A stretch of DNA of 64,000 nt from Bacillota bacterium (GCA_023415715.1 JAEZJP010000020.1:10569-74568), one strand, 5' to 3'; positions 24,436 through 34,037 are shown, numbered from the stretch's first letter. Notes: generated from the sequence alone by a model not told the origin. A program made the numbers and translations.

Positions 24436-25491
24436 TTATTTCAGAGTCCGTCTTCCTAGTTTAACGCCACAGGATTCCCTTATCACCAGCGTTGCATCGC
24501 GCATGAGGTGGAAGGGAGCCATAGGTGTTTCCACCGCGGTCAGAAGCTCGGTGATGGCGCTGCGTGCATGCTCCTCGGGGTGAAGGTCGATGGTAGTCAG
24601 CGGCGGGCTTAAGTAGGGAGCAAAGAAGGAGTTGTCGCAGCCGATGACGGCCATGTCCTGAGGAACGGAAAGGCCCATCAGTGCAAGCTGCTTCATGGCG
24701 CCCAAAGCCACCAGGTCATTGAAGGCGATGATGGCGGTAGGCCATTTTTCCCTGGGAAGGCCGGTTAACAGCTTCAATAGCGCAATTTCCCCAGCTTCCG
24801 CGGTATAGCCGCCTTCATGGTGGTAGGCGGTGTCGTCCTTGAGGTTCAATTCCGCCAGCGCATCCAGAAAGCCGCGGCCCCTGGCGCCGGATAAGCGCAC
24901 CATGGAAGAACCGCCGATGAAGGCGATACGGTCGTGGCCAAGCATATGCAGGTGCTGCACCGCCTGATGGATGGCGGTGGCCAGGTCGTTGTACAGGCAG
25001 ATGCATTCCAGCCCCTCAATGGGCGGGCAGATGGCCACTACCGGCATGTACTTGTGAAGCTCGGATATGGCGGCGGGCAGGTCCTCGTGCTGTGATTCCA
25101 CAATGCCGCCCATGAAAAACGCCCCGTCCAGCCGCCGGCGGATAAGCTGCTCCACTACCTCCCGCTCTACATAGGGGCGGCTGGGAGGAAGCTGGTGCAG
25201 CCATACGGAATAGCCCCGGCGGCGAGCTTCGTCGTCTGCGGCACAATACAGCCTGGCGTAATAGGGGTTGGTAACCTCCGGCAGTATGATGCCGATGATC
25301 CCTGTTCTCCCCTTCTCCAGCCCACGTGCCACGGAGCTTGGGGCATATTTATGGCTGTTGATGACATCGTTGACTTTTTGAAGCGTCTTGGGGCTTACAT
25401 TGGGATGCCCGGACATGACCCGGGATACGGTGGCGATGGATACGCCGGCTTCCCGGGCAATGTCGTATATGGTGACCTGCTTGTTTGTCAT
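24436..25491 (-). CDS. LacI-family repressor
   Basis: 351 residues; AAAGGAATG precedes the ATG. N-terminal helix-turn-helix TIYDIAREAGVSIATVSRVMSG and hinge, then a periplasmic-binding-like effector domain (GIIGIILPEVTNPYYARL, AFNDLVALGAMKQL, CDNSFFAPYLSPPLTTIDLH). It is divergent from the oligouronide operon, so it is the likely local regulator, with a sugar or uronide as inducer. Confidence 0.95.
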   Translation of the reverse strand: MTNKQVTIYDIAREAGVSIATVSRVMSGHPNVSPKTLQKVNDVINSHKYAPSSVARGLEKGRTGIIGIILPEVTNPYYARLYCAADDEARRRGYSVWLHQLPPSRPYVEREVVEQLIRRRLDGAFFMGGIVESQHEDLPAAISELHKYMPVVAICPPIEGLECICLYNDLATAIHQAVQHLHMLGHDRIAFIGGSSMVRLSGARGRGFLDALAELNLKDDTAYHHEGGYTAEAGEIALLKLLTGLPREKWPTAIIAFNDLVALGAMKQLALMGLSVPQDMAVIGCDNSFFAPYLSPPLTTIDLHPEEHARSAITELLTAVETPMAPFHLMRDATLVIRESCGVKLGRRTLK

Positions 25492-25573
25492 AGGGCATTC
25501 CTTTCCATTTCAGCCGTAGCCGGGCTGGCTGCATCCATTATACATGGAATCGATGGGGAAGGCAACAGAATAA

Positions 25574-25587
25574 TGAAAGCGATTACA
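25574..25587 (+). promoter_or_regulatory. cre-like catabolite control site / LacI-type operator
   Basis: TGAAAGCGATTACA fits the CcpA cre consensus TGWAANCGNTNWCA at every position. It also lies inside a larger inverted repeat ATGAAAGC-11-GCTTTCAT (25573-25599), so the adjacent LacI protein could use the same site. It is about 73 bases upstream of the operon's -35 box, in the 348-base gap between lacI-like gene and binding-protein gene; the rest of that gap is promoter and leader with no other gene. Confidence 0.7.
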
Positions 25588-25659
25588 ATTTGCTTTCATT
25601 GAAATCTGCATTCGTGAGCAGCGAAAACCAGGAATATATAGCAATATTGGATTTGGTTG

Positions 25660-25688
25660 TTGACATTCTATGGTGCGAATTATATAAT
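25660..25688 (+). promoter_or_regulatory. Consensus sigma-A promoter of the oligouronide operon
   Basis: TTGACA (25660-25665), 17-base spacer and TATAAT (25683-25688), both perfect. It gives a leader of about 145 bases before the binding-protein gene. Such a strong core promoter fits a repressor-controlled operon. Confidence 0.85.
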
Positions 25689-25839
25689 GATCCCACAAGG
25701 AAAGGGATTGAAAGCCAAACGGGCATGAAAACTGGTGAAAGAATTTACAAAATGATTCTGCTTGTTTCATCATTTTTCTTACATTCTCCCGAAGGCTGAA
25801 GTCAAACCCGAGAATATCCACGAAAAAGGAGGACATTTC

Positions 25840-27108
25840 ATGAAAAAAGTTACTGCCCTGCTGCTTGCCATCCTGATGGTGGCGACATTGATGCCCGCCA
25901 TGGCCTTTGCCCAGGGGAAGACGGTGCTCACCGTAAAGACATGGGACGTCAACGCCGGTTCCGCCGCCTATCTGCAAGCCACCGAGGCTGCCTTTGAGGC
26001 TGCCTTCCCGGATGTGGACCTGCAGTATGTGGACACGGCTTCCCAGGAATATGCCACACTGGTCGCCACGGCCTTGGCTGCCGGCGATACCACCGATGTG
26101 TATGATGTCAAGGAAGTGCGCGACCTTCAAAATTGGATTGCCCAAGGCTATGTGGAAAGCCTGGAAAGCTACATTGCCGCCGGCAGTTATGACCTCAAGC
26201 CCTTTGTGGGCATGGAGAAGTACTACCGCGGCCCCGACGCCGCCCTGTACGCACTGCCCTACCGGTCTGACTTCTGGGTACTGTTCTACAACAAGACGCT
26301 GTTTGACAAGGCCGGCATTGCCTATCCCACTTCCGACATGACCTGGGATCAGTACGCTGAACTGGCCAAGAAAATGACCTCCGGCGAGGGTGTAGACAAG
26401 ACCTATGGCACCCATTACCATACCTGGCTGTCCGCTGTGGCCAACTGGGCCGTGTGCGACGGCGTGAACACATTGGCCGACGGCGAATACAGCGATCTGA
26501 AGTACTTCTACGATCTGACCCTGGGCCTTACAGATGCGGGCGCCTGCATGGATTACAGCGAGCTGCGGGCTTCCGGCCTGCATTACCGCAACGCCTTCGA
26601 ACAGGGCAATATCGCCATGCTGCCCATGGGCTACTGGCTGGCCGGCTCCCTGATCGCGGACAAGAACGCCGGAAACTTCACCTTTGACTGGGGCATCACC
26701 GCTGTTCCCCACTTGGAAGGCGTCGCTGCCGGTTCCTCCTTCGGTTCCGTCACCGGTGCCGCCATCAACAAATCTTCCGCCAACAAGGACCTGGCCTGGA
26801 AGTTCATCTCCTGGCGCGCATCCGAGGAAGGCGCCAAGGCCATCGCCGCCCTGGGCACCCGTCCCGCTTATGTGTCAGCGGATATAGCCGCCACCCTGGC
26901 CTCCGTTCCCGGATTCCCCCAGGATGAAGTAAGCAAGGCTGCTTTGGTTCCCGCAGCTGTGAGCATCGAGTGGCCTGTGGTCGACAAGGTCAGCGAGATC
27001 CAGACCATCGTCAACGAAGAGCATACCAACATCATGACCCGAACCGTTACCGTGGATGAGGGCATCGCCAACATGAACACCCGCGTGGCGGAACTGCTGG
27101 GCAAATAA
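25840..27108 (+). CDS. Extracellular sugar-binding protein of the uronide operon
   Basis: 422 residues from the ATG at 25840 after AAAGGAGGACA. Signal peptide KKVTALLLAILMVATLM... ending near AFAQ; no clear lipobox Cys. The mature part fits family 1 solute-binding proteins (VLTVKTWDVNAGSAAYLQATEAAFEAAFP, later GIAYPTSDMTWDQYAELAKKM). First gene of the operon; followed by two permeases. Codon use is strongly biased to C-ending codons compared with neighbours, as for highly expressed genes (impression by eye). Confidence 0.95.
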   Translation: MKKVTALLLAILMVATLMPAMAFAQGKTVLTVKTWDVNAGSAAYLQATEAAFEAAFPDVDLQYVDTASQEYATLVATALAAGDTTDVYDVKEVRDLQNWIAQGYVESLESYIAAGSYDLKPFVGMEKYYRGPDAALYALPYRSDFWVLFYNKTLFDKAGIAYPTSDMTWDQYAELAKKMTSGEGVDKTYGTHYHTWLSAVANWAVCDGVNTLADGEYSDLKYFYDLTLGLTDAGACMDYSELRASGLHYRNAFEQGNIAMLPMGYWLAGSLIADKNAGNFTFDWGITAVPHLEGVAAGSSFGSVTGAAINKSSANKDLAWKFISWRASEEGAKAIAALGTRPAYVSADIAATLASVPGFPQDEVSKAALVPAAVSIEWPVVDKVSEIQTIVNEEHTNIMTRTVTVDEGIANMNTRVAELLGK

Positions 27109-27122
27109 GCTGTACGTTCTTT

Positions 27123-27158
27123 AAAGGGGGAGGGGAGATCATCTTCCCTTCCCCTTTT
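27123..27158 (+). promoter_or_regulatory. Intercistronic hairpin after the binding-protein gene
   Basis: AAAGGGGGAGGGGA pairs with TTCCCTTCCCCTTTT using two G-U pairs; only four T residues follow. It probably acts as a weak attenuator or mRNA 3' stabiliser, giving more binding protein than permease. Confidence 0.6.
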
Positions 27159-27185
27159 ATGAAACTACCAATAGGGGGGTCCTAC

Positions 27186-28127
27186 ATGGTGCAAAATGCC
27201 GCCCCGGCCCATATCATAAAGCGCAAGCTATCAAGGCAGGAAAGAAAAAACATATTCATTGCCTATTCTTTTCTCGCGCCCAACTTCCTGGGCTTTTTGA
27301 TTTTTACCTTGGTGCCGGTTCTGTTTTCCATCGTGCTGGCGTTCATGAACTGGAACGGCGGCCCCATTGATAAGATCACATGGGCGGGGTTTGATAACTT
27401 TATAACGATATTCAAAAATTTCAACTTTACGAAATCGGACCTGGGCATAGCGCTTAGGAATACTGTGGTATATACCATTGTTACCGTGCCGCTGACCATT
27501 GCCTGTTCCCTGGCATTGGCCATGGTGCTGAACCGGGCGGCGAAAACCGCAAAGCTGTTGCGGGTGATATTCTTCTTTCCCTATGTTGCTTCCATCGTAG
27601 CCATCTGCACATGCTGGAATTATCTGTTGATGAAATTCGGCCCCATCAACCAGTTCCTTTCGGTGTTTGGCATAAGCATCGGCAAATCCTGGACGCAAAG
27701 CAAGGACCACGCCATTCTGGCTATCATTATCGTCAGCGTCTGGCGCAGCGCCGGGTACTATATGGTGATGTATCTGGCCGGGCTGCAAGGCGTGCCAAGA
27801 GAGCTTTATGAGGCAGCCACAGTGGACGGCGCTACCGGCTGGCAGAGGTTTTGGAAGGTCACTTTCCCCATGCTCACACCCACCACCTTCTTTGTCTCCA
27901 TCATGATGGTCATCAGCTGCTTTAAGATCTACGATATCGTAGCTATCATGACCGAAGGCGGTCCGGGCCGATCCACGCTGATGCTGGTCTATCACATTTA
28001 TACTTTGAGCTTCACCCAGATCAAGTACGGCGTCGCCAGTGCCGTGGCCATGGTGCTGTTTGCCATTGTGCTGTGCGTAACGATTATCCAGTTCAGAGCG
28101 GAAAAAAAGTGGGTTAATTACATGTAA
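27186..28127 (+). CDS. Sugar ABC transporter permease (MalF/UgpA type)
   Basis: 313 residues from the ATG at 27186, preceded by GGGGGGT; an in-frame ATG at 27159 lies inside the hairpin and is less likely. Six membrane segments, opening with FIAYSFLAPNFLGFLIFTLVPV. EAA loop EAATVDGATGWQRFWKVTFP. Second gene of the oligouronide operon; the matching permease begins 15 bases after its stop. Confidence 0.95.
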   Translation: MVQNAAPAHIIKRKLSRQERKNIFIAYSFLAPNFLGFLIFTLVPVLFSIVLAFMNWNGGPIDKITWAGFDNFITIFKNFNFTKSDLGIALRNTVVYTIVTVPLTIACSLALAMVLNRAAKTAKLLRVIFFFPYVASIVAICTCWNYLLMKFGPINQFLSVFGISIGKSWTQSKDHAILAIIIVSVWRSAGYYMVMYLAGLQGVPRELYEAATVDGATGWQRFWKVTFPMLTPTTFFVSIMMVISCFKIYDIVAIMTEGGPGRSTLMLVYHIYTLSFTQIKYGVASAVAMVLFAIVLCVTIIQFRAEKKWVNYM

Positions 28128-28142
28128 GGAGGGAGAATTTAT

Positions 28143-29006
28143 ATGTCAGCTATTACAGCAAAATCTGGCCGCAGGCAAACCTCCGCTTTGCATGTATTGG
28201 GGAGAACCGTACTGTATATTGTGCTGGCCCTTTTGGCTTGCCTGGCGCTCCTTCCCTTCGTGTGGATGGTTTCCTCCTCCCTGAAGCTGGACAAGGATGT
28301 GTTCCGCTATCCCATCGAATGGATCCCCTCCGTGCGCCACTGGGAAAACTATGTGCTCATCTGGCAAAGGGTGCCGCTGACTACCTATTTCAAAAATACG
28401 GCTTTTGTGGCCGTTTCAGTCACTTTGATGCAGATACTCACATCCTCCTTTGCTGCTTACGCCTTTGCCAAGCTGCGCTTTCCTGGGCGGGACGCATTGT
28501 TCCTTTGTTATATCGGCACAATCGCCGTGCCATGGCAGGTGTACATGCTGCCGCAGTTTATCATGATGCGGGGCATGGGCCTATACGATACGCCTTGGGC
28601 GCTTATTATACTTCAGTCCTTTTCCGCTTTCGGCGTGTTCCTGATGCGCCAGTTCTATCTTGGCATCCCCAACGAACTGAACGAGGCGGCGCGCATCGAC
28701 GGTCTCAGTGAGTACGGCATTTGGGCGCGCATTATTCTGCCTCTGGCCACGCCCGCCATCGCAACGCTTACCATATTCACTTTTGTGAATACCTGGAATG
28801 ATTTCATGGGTCCGCTGATTTACCTGGCCACGGATGCGAACAAGACCATACAGGTGGGCTTGCGCCGCTTCATACAGCAATACACCAGCGATTATCATTT
28901 GATCATGGCGGCTTCGCTGTGCTCATTGGTGCCCGTTACGATCGTTTTCTTGTTCCTGCAGCGGTATTTTATTGAAGGAATTTCTACCACCGGATTGAAA
29001 GGATAA
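28143..29006 (+). CDS. Sugar ABC transporter permease (MalG type)
   Basis: 287 residues behind AGGAGGGAG. Six membrane segments; EAA loop EAARIDGLSEYGIWARIILP and the typical C-terminal FIEGISTTGLKG. Like the importer at 7.8-11 kb, there is no ATP-binding subunit gene in the operon, so a shared multi-sugar ATPase encoded elsewhere is needed. Confidence 0.95.
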   Translation: MSAITAKSGRRQTSALHVLGRTVLYIVLALLACLALLPFVWMVSSSLKLDKDVFRYPIEWIPSVRHWENYVLIWQRVPLTTYFKNTAFVAVSVTLMQILTSSFAAYAFAKLRFPGRDALFLCYIGTIAVPWQVYMLPQFIMMRGMGLYDTPWALIILQSFSAFGVFLMRQFYLGIPNELNEAARIDGLSEYGIWARIILPLATPAIATLTIFTFVNTWNDFMGPLIYLATDANKTIQVGLRRFIQQYTSDYHLIMAASLCSLVPVTIVFLFLQRYFIEGISTTGLKG

Positions 29007-29066
29007 AGAAGCTGAAGGTGTTTTCATGATTCAAATGCCGTCTGACCGGCAGACAGAAGGAACGAT

Positions 29067-30896
29067 ATGTTTACAGAATACCTGGAGAAAAATGACCTTC
29101 GTGCTTCCTTTGTGCCCAAAGACAAGCGCCTGCCCATGCCAAAGGCTGCGGACCGGGCTGCGTGGGAAAGTATTCCCCAAAGTATGCGGGAAGAGATTTT
29201 ATCCGCTGCCAGGGCGCAGCAGGGAACGGACTATCCGCCCCTTCCCGCCACCCGGTTTCTTGCTTTTGTGAGAACGGGGGACAGGTCGGTGTATGAAGCA
29301 CCCTGTTTCACCCGCCGCCGGATGCTGTTAAATGCCATGCTGGCCGAATGCATTGAGTTTAGCGGTGCATACATGGACCAGGTGGTGGATGGGGTGTGGT
29401 GTATCTGTGAGGAAAGCTTCTGGGGGATAAGCGCCCACAACGGCTCCTCCCATCCCGGCATGCGTCCGGCTTCTGAGCGGCCTCTGCCTGACATTGAAAA
29501 CCCATATATCGACCTGTTTGCGGCCCAGACATCCGCGCTGCTGCTATGGACTTGCTACCTTCTGAAGGATAAGCTGGATGCGGTCAGCCCACTGATCGTA
29601 CGGCGTGTGTATTTGGAGGCTGAACGGCGGATTGTGAAGCCCTTCTTTCACCATGATGATTTCTGGTGGATGGGCATGATCAGGAGCGATGTGAACAACT
29701 GGACGCCGTGGATATTATCCAACGTGATCGCAACAATGCTGTTGATGGAGCCGGATGACGGCCGCTTAAGCGATGGCATCAAGCGGGCCATGCGCATGCT
29801 GGACAGTTATCTTGCCGTTATGCCCAAGGATGGCGGATGCGATGAAGGTGTCAGTTATTGGAACATGGCCGGCGGTTCGCTGCTGGATTGTTTGGAGCAT
29901 ATTGAACATTTGACAGGCGGATGTGTATCCTTTTATGATGAGCCGCTCATCAAAGCCATCGGCGCGTTTCCGTTAAAAGCCCACATTGCCGGACCGTATT
30001 TCTGGAATTTCGCCGATTGTGATGCTAGACCAATGCTGGATGGGGAACGGATATACCGCTACGGTGTGAAAACAGGACAAGCAGGGCTTAAAGCTCTGGG
30101 CACAGAAATCGCCGCCCTGGCGGAAGGGATTTTGCCCAAAGATACGCCGGAAACTTACCGTGTGCTGTGCAAACTGTTTTTCATGGTTCCCAAACCGCAA
30201 GGTGAAAACCGCGGCGCGGGTACGGTGATCCTGTCAGATTTGCAGGTGTGGGCATCTAAAAAAGACGGCTTGTATGCAGCTGTGAAGGGCGGCCACAACG
30301 GAGAGAACCACAACCATAATGATGTAGGCAGCTTTCTGTTATACGTGGAGGACGGACCGGAGATCGTGGATGCAGGCAATATGGTGTATACCGCCAAGAC
30401 CTTCGGCCCTGAGCGGTATACCCTCCTAAACACACGAAGCATGAATCACAATGTTCCCATAGTTGCGGGCTTTGAGCAGCAGCCAGGCTGTGCATTCACG
30501 GCCCATGATGTTAAGATGGAGGAAAGCGGGATCTCTCTGGACATGGCGGCGGCCTATCCCAAGGAAGCAAACATATTGTCCCTTGTAAGAATGGCTGGGT
30601 ATCGGGATAATGCTTTCGTGCTTACCGATATGGTAAGGCTTCAAATCGCTGCACCTGTCACATGGGTGTTTATGCTCCGCCACCGTCCGGAGATTGCGGC
30701 CGGCATGCTGCAAACGGAAAAGATGATCATGCGCTTTGATGAGCCACTGAAAGCTTCGGTGGAAGAAATCCCCGTTACCGACCGGCGTATGGCGCGGAAC
30801 TTCCCCGGCAGTCTGTGGCGCTTAACGCTGTCTTCGCCTGATTTTAAAGAGCAATGCCGCACCTTTGAAATATCCAGGAGGGCTATGGAATGTTAA
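29067..30896 (+). CDS. Heparinase II/III-like polysaccharide lyase, cytoplasmic
   Basis: 609 residues with AAGGAACG before the ATG. An alpha/alpha toroid N-terminal half (many Trp, FHHDDFWWMGMIRSDVNNWTPW) is followed by the heparinase II/III-like beta-sandwich with the signature GHNGENHNHNDVGSF near residue 410 and EIVDAGNMVYT. Family members cleave uronate-containing polymers by beta-elimination. No signal peptide is present, so it would act on imported oligomers. It overlaps the DUF2264 gene by 7 bases. Some relatives have hydrolase rather than lyase roles, so the reaction is inferred. Confidence 0.85.
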   Translation: MFTEYLEKNDLRASFVPKDKRLPMPKAADRAAWESIPQSMREEILSAARAQQGTDYPPLPATRFLAFVRTGDRSVYEAPCFTRRRMLLNAMLAECIEFSGAYMDQVVDGVWCICEESFWGISAHNGSSHPGMRPASERPLPDIENPYIDLFAAQTSALLLWTCYLLKDKLDAVSPLIVRRVYLEAERRIVKPFFHHDDFWWMGMIRSDVNNWTPWILSNVIATMLLMEPDDGRLSDGIKRAMRMLDSYLAVMPKDGGCDEGVSYWNMAGGSLLDCLEHIEHLTGGCVSFYDEPLIKAIGAFPLKAHIAGPYFWNFADCDARPMLDGERIYRYGVKTGQAGLKALGTEIAALAEGILPKDTPETYRVLCKLFFMVPKPQGENRGAGTVILSDLQVWASKKDGLYAAVKGGHNGENHNHNDVGSFLLYVEDGPEIVDAGNMVYTAKTFGPERYTLLNTRSMNHNVPIVAGFEQQPGCAFTAHDVKMEESGISLDMAAAYPKEANILSLVRMAGYRDNAFVLTDMVRLQIAAPVTWVFMLRHRPEIAAGMLQTEKMIMRFDEPLKASVEEIPVTDRRMARNFPGSLWRLTLSSPDFKEQCRTFEISRRAMEC

Positions 30897-32686
30897 ATCC
30901 CGTACAAAACAATCCGCTTAAGACAAGGGCGGATTTTGAAGAGGCCGCCCTGCAATTATTGACACCGCTTGTTAAAAAGCTGTCTCCCGGCTGTGCCCGT
31001 CTCCATCTGGGGGACACGGGCGCGGTATATCCCGATTCCATAGCAGTAATGGAAGCATGGTCCCGTCCCTTGTGGGCTTTAACGCCCCTGATGATGGGTA
31101 AATCGGCAGCAGTCCGGCCTTTGTGGGACAAGTGGATGGAGGGACTAAAAAACGGCACGGATCCCAATCACCCCGAGTATTGGGGCGATATCGGTCCCTT
31201 TGACCAGCGTATGGTGGAGATGGCCGTCATGGGCATGGCTTTGATCTTTATACCGGAAGCATTTTACTTTGTTCATGACCACAAGACGCAGGGGAACATC
31301 CACCGCTTTATGAACCAGATCAACCTGTACGACATGCCCAAGAACAACTGGCGTTTCTTCCGGGTGCTGGTCAATGTGGGTTTCCTGCAAAATAACTTGC
31401 CCTATGACGCCAAGATGCTGGCCAATGATCTGGACATGATAGAGGAGCATTACGAGGGTGACGGCTGGTATTACGATTACATGGACCAGCGGGACTACTA
31501 TACCCCTTGGGGCTTCCATTACTACGGCCTGTTGTACGCAAGAGCTATGGAAAAGCTGGACCCCGGCCGCTGCAAAACGTACCGGGAACGGGCATGGCTG
31601 ATGGCAAGGCGCTTTGAAAATTGGTTCTCAGTTGACGGAGAAGCGCTGCCCTACGGCCGCAGCCTCAGCTACCGTTTTGCCCAAAGCGCCTTCTTTGGCG
31701 CGCTGCCTCTGGGCGACAGCGAAAACGTAAGGGAGGACTGGGGCGTTTACAAAGGATTGCTGCTCAAGAACATGCGCAAATGGTTCTCACGGCCTATCTT
31801 TACACAGGATGGGGTGCTGACCATTGGCTATGGGTACCCCAATCTCATCATGGCCGAAGGCTATAATGCGCCGGGTTCGCCCTATTGGGCCATGAAGGCT
31901 TTCGCTCCATTGGCATTGGCTGGTGATCATCCCTTCTGGACAAGCATGGAGAAGGAGCATACTCCGCCTGCTCTTTTCATGGAAGAGCACGCCCGCATGC
32001 TGATCGTGCGGGATGAACACAGCAAACACGTGCAGGCCTTTCCCGCCGGCAACCGCGCTTTCGAGCATGCCCATTCGGAAGCCAAGTATGAAAAGTTTGC
32101 CTACTCCACGGCCTTTGCTTTCAGCGTGCCCAAAAGCGGCCTCATGCTGAACCGCGGCGCATACGACAGCATGCTGGCGATGAGCGAGGATGAAGCGTAC
32201 TGGCATGTAAGGCATGGCTGCACGGAGTACAAAATCGGCGGTGACAAAGTGGAATCCGTTTGGCGCCCCTATCCGGATGTAAAGGTGGAATCAACGGTCA
32301 TTCCCCTGAATGACTGGCATATCCGCATTCACAAAATCACAACACCCCGCAGGCTGTATGCAGCGGAGGGAGGATATGCCGTCAGCCGGGACGATGGGCC
32401 GGGCCTTGCAAAGACCCAAACGGATGGCAAAACAGCGCTGGCCGTATGCGGTAACCTGGTAAGCGGCATTGTAAACCTTCACGGTTATGAAGCATCACAA
32501 ATCGTCGTGCCCGAACCAAACACCAACCTGTTGTATCCAAGAACGGTGCTGCCTACATTGCGTGCGGAGATACCGGCTGGCGAAACAGTGCTTGTATCTG
32601 CGGTTCTTGGCGCAGCGGAGGACGGTATGGCAAAATGGCAGAATATCCCCAAGGAGGCAGCGGTATATGCAAAGTTGGCTGAATGA
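30890..32686 (+). CDS. DUF2264 family protein (probable uronidase-type enzyme)
   Basis: 598 residues; CCAGGAGGG precedes the ATG. It matches DUF2264 along its length: NPLKTRADFEEAALQLLTPL at the start, the SRPLWALTPLMMG motif, the GDGWYYDYMDQRDYYTPWGFHYYGLLYA segment, then a C-terminal beta domain. From memory, DUF2264-like proteins have been placed among beta-glucuronidase families in CAZy (GH154), which I could not check. Cytoplasmic (no signal peptide). Between the lyase and GH88 genes, with overlaps on both sides, so the three enzymes work together. Confidence 0.82.
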   Translation: MLNPVQNNPLKTRADFEEAALQLLTPLVKKLSPGCARLHLGDTGAVYPDSIAVMEAWSRPLWALTPLMMGKSAAVRPLWDKWMEGLKNGTDPNHPEYWGDIGPFDQRMVEMAVMGMALIFIPEAFYFVHDHKTQGNIHRFMNQINLYDMPKNNWRFFRVLVNVGFLQNNLPYDAKMLANDLDMIEEHYEGDGWYYDYMDQRDYYTPWGFHYYGLLYARAMEKLDPGRCKTYRERAWLMARRFENWFSVDGEALPYGRSLSYRFAQSAFFGALPLGDSENVREDWGVYKGLLLKNMRKWFSRPIFTQDGVLTIGYGYPNLIMAEGYNAPGSPYWAMKAFAPLALAGDHPFWTSMEKEHTPPALFMEEHARMLIVRDEHSKHVQAFPAGNRAFEHAHSEAKYEKFAYSTAFAFSVPKSGLMLNRGAYDSMLAMSEDEAYWHVRHGCTEYKIGGDKVESVWRPYPDVKVESTVIPLNDWHIRIHKITTPRRLYAAEGGYAVSRDDGPGLAKTQTDGKTALAVCGNLVSGIVNLHGYEASQIVVPEPNTNLLYPRTVLPTLRAEIPAGETVLVSAVLGAAEDGMAKWQNIPKEAAVYAKLAE

Positions 32687-33788
32687 AACTTTTTCAAAAT
32701 TCAAAGATAAATATTTTTGGTCCATGGATGATGCCGCAAAGGAGGGGATGATTCCTTACAAAAGCGAGGGCCGCACATGGATCCCTTCGCCCTTTGACGG
32801 CAACAGCTGGTGGACCGGCGGCTTCTGGCCGGCCATCATGTGGCAGCTTTACGCCGCCTCCGGGGAAGAGAAGTTTATGCTGGAGGCAAGGCGCGTGCAG
32901 GAATTGCTGGCGGCGGAGCTTGTGCGGCACGACCTTTTATACCATGACATGGGCTTTATGTACCTTCTGTCCTTCGGTGCCGACTGGCGGCTGACAGGCA
33001 ATGAGGAAGCGCTTCGCCAAACGCTGATTGCCGCCGACGTGCTTGCCGGGCGCTTTAATCCTGTTGGCTTTATCCGCGCCTGGAACGGCAGGGGAAAAGA
33101 AGGCTGGGCCATTGTGGACTGCCTGATGAACCTGAGCCTTTTGCACTTTGCCACAGAAAAAACGGGTGACCCGCGCTATGTAAACATCGCCAAGTGTCAC
33201 GCGGATATGTCTACTCGCTATTTTCTTCGGGAAGACGGCTCCTGTAACCATATCATGATTTTCGATCCCGCCACAGGGGAAGCGCTGGATTCTCCCGGCG
33301 GCCAGGGCTATGAAAAGGGCTCCTCCTGGTCCCGCGGCCAAGCGTGGGCGCTGTACGGCTTTACCATCAGCTTTATGAATACCGGGGAAGCGCGCTACCT
33401 TGACGCCGCACGGAAAATCGCTGATTATTTTATTGCCAATATCCGGGAGGATGGTCTGACCGACTGCGATTTCCGCCAGCCCAAGGGGGAAGAGCGGATC
33501 GACAATATTGCCGCCGCATGCGCATCCTGCGGGCTCATAGAGCTTGCCAAACATGTTACGACAGAGGAAGGCGAAAAGTATATGCATGCCGCATTGCGTA
33601 TGCTTAACGCCCTGGATGAACTGTGCGCCGACTGGTCACAAGACCGCTTCGGTATTTTGCAAAAATGCACCGCCAGCTATCATGATGACGGGGCCGGCCG
33701 CCACGTGAACATCGTTTATGGAGACTACTTCTTTTTAGAAGCAATATGTAAGCTGAGGGGCACCGATCCGATGCTATGGGAAAAATAG
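32667..33788 (+). CDS. GH88 unsaturated glucuronyl hydrolase
   Basis: 373 residues from the ATG at 32667 after AAGGAGGCAG; it overlaps the DUF2264 gene by 20 bases, and the longer upstream frame is only its shadow. Seen: WWTGGFWPAIMW, the catalytic region HDMGFM with D94, and WAIVDCLMNL with D150, matching the two essential Asp residues of the family. It removes the 4,5-unsaturated uronate left at the non-reducing end by lyases. It strongly supports an oligouronide substrate for the whole operon. Cytoplasmic. Confidence 0.92.
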   Translation: MQSWLNETFSKFKDKYFWSMDDAAKEGMIPYKSEGRTWIPSPFDGNSWWTGGFWPAIMWQLYAASGEEKFMLEARRVQELLAAELVRHDLLYHDMGFMYLLSFGADWRLTGNEEALRQTLIAADVLAGRFNPVGFIRAWNGRGKEGWAIVDCLMNLSLLHFATEKTGDPRYVNIAKCHADMSTRYFLREDGSCNHIMIFDPATGEALDSPGGQGYEKGSSWSRGQAWALYGFTISFMNTGEARYLDAARKIADYFIANIREDGLTDCDFRQPKGEERIDNIAAACASCGLIELAKHVTTEEGEKYMHAALRMLNALDELCADWSQDRFGILQKCTASYHDDGAGRHVNIVYGDYFFLEAICKLRGTDPMLWEK

Positions 33789-33988
33789 GAGTTTGGTTGA
33801 TGCGTGGCCTGGTGGACTGTCAGCTAAAGAAAATGCTGAATGTGGGCATTGGTGAATCGTCAGCTTGGTGCGTTCTTGGTATCAAGCTTAAGCGGGGGAA
33901 TGATAAGTGCCCCTCACAATACAGCATTCTTGTTGGTTTTTCTGCGGGGGCGTGACAGCTTGGTAAATCCATTCATCTTTGCCTGAAA

Positions 33989-34018
33989 GCCGTAGGGGCG
34001 ATGAATCGCCCCTACGGC
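33989..34018. repeat. REP-like perfect 14-base palindrome
   Basis: GCCGTAGGGGCGAT-ga-ATCGCCCCTACGGC. Its GTAGGGGCGAT core resembles the palindromes around the RAYT gene at 37.1-37.7 kb. It lies in the 423-base gap after the GH88 gene. Bases 33789-33980 show no convincing gene or structure. Confidence 0.7.
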
Positions 34019-34037
34019 ATCGTTTGTTTATTGGCTT

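Noticed and set aside
25510..26712. 400-codon minus-strand frame
   Set aside because: Covers the promoter and binding-protein gene in reverse, with no ribosome site and a Gly/Val/His-rich composition typical of antisense.
29026..29271. Small frame beginning before the heparinase-like gene
   Set aside because: It overlaps the better supported start at 29067 in another frame and matches no family.
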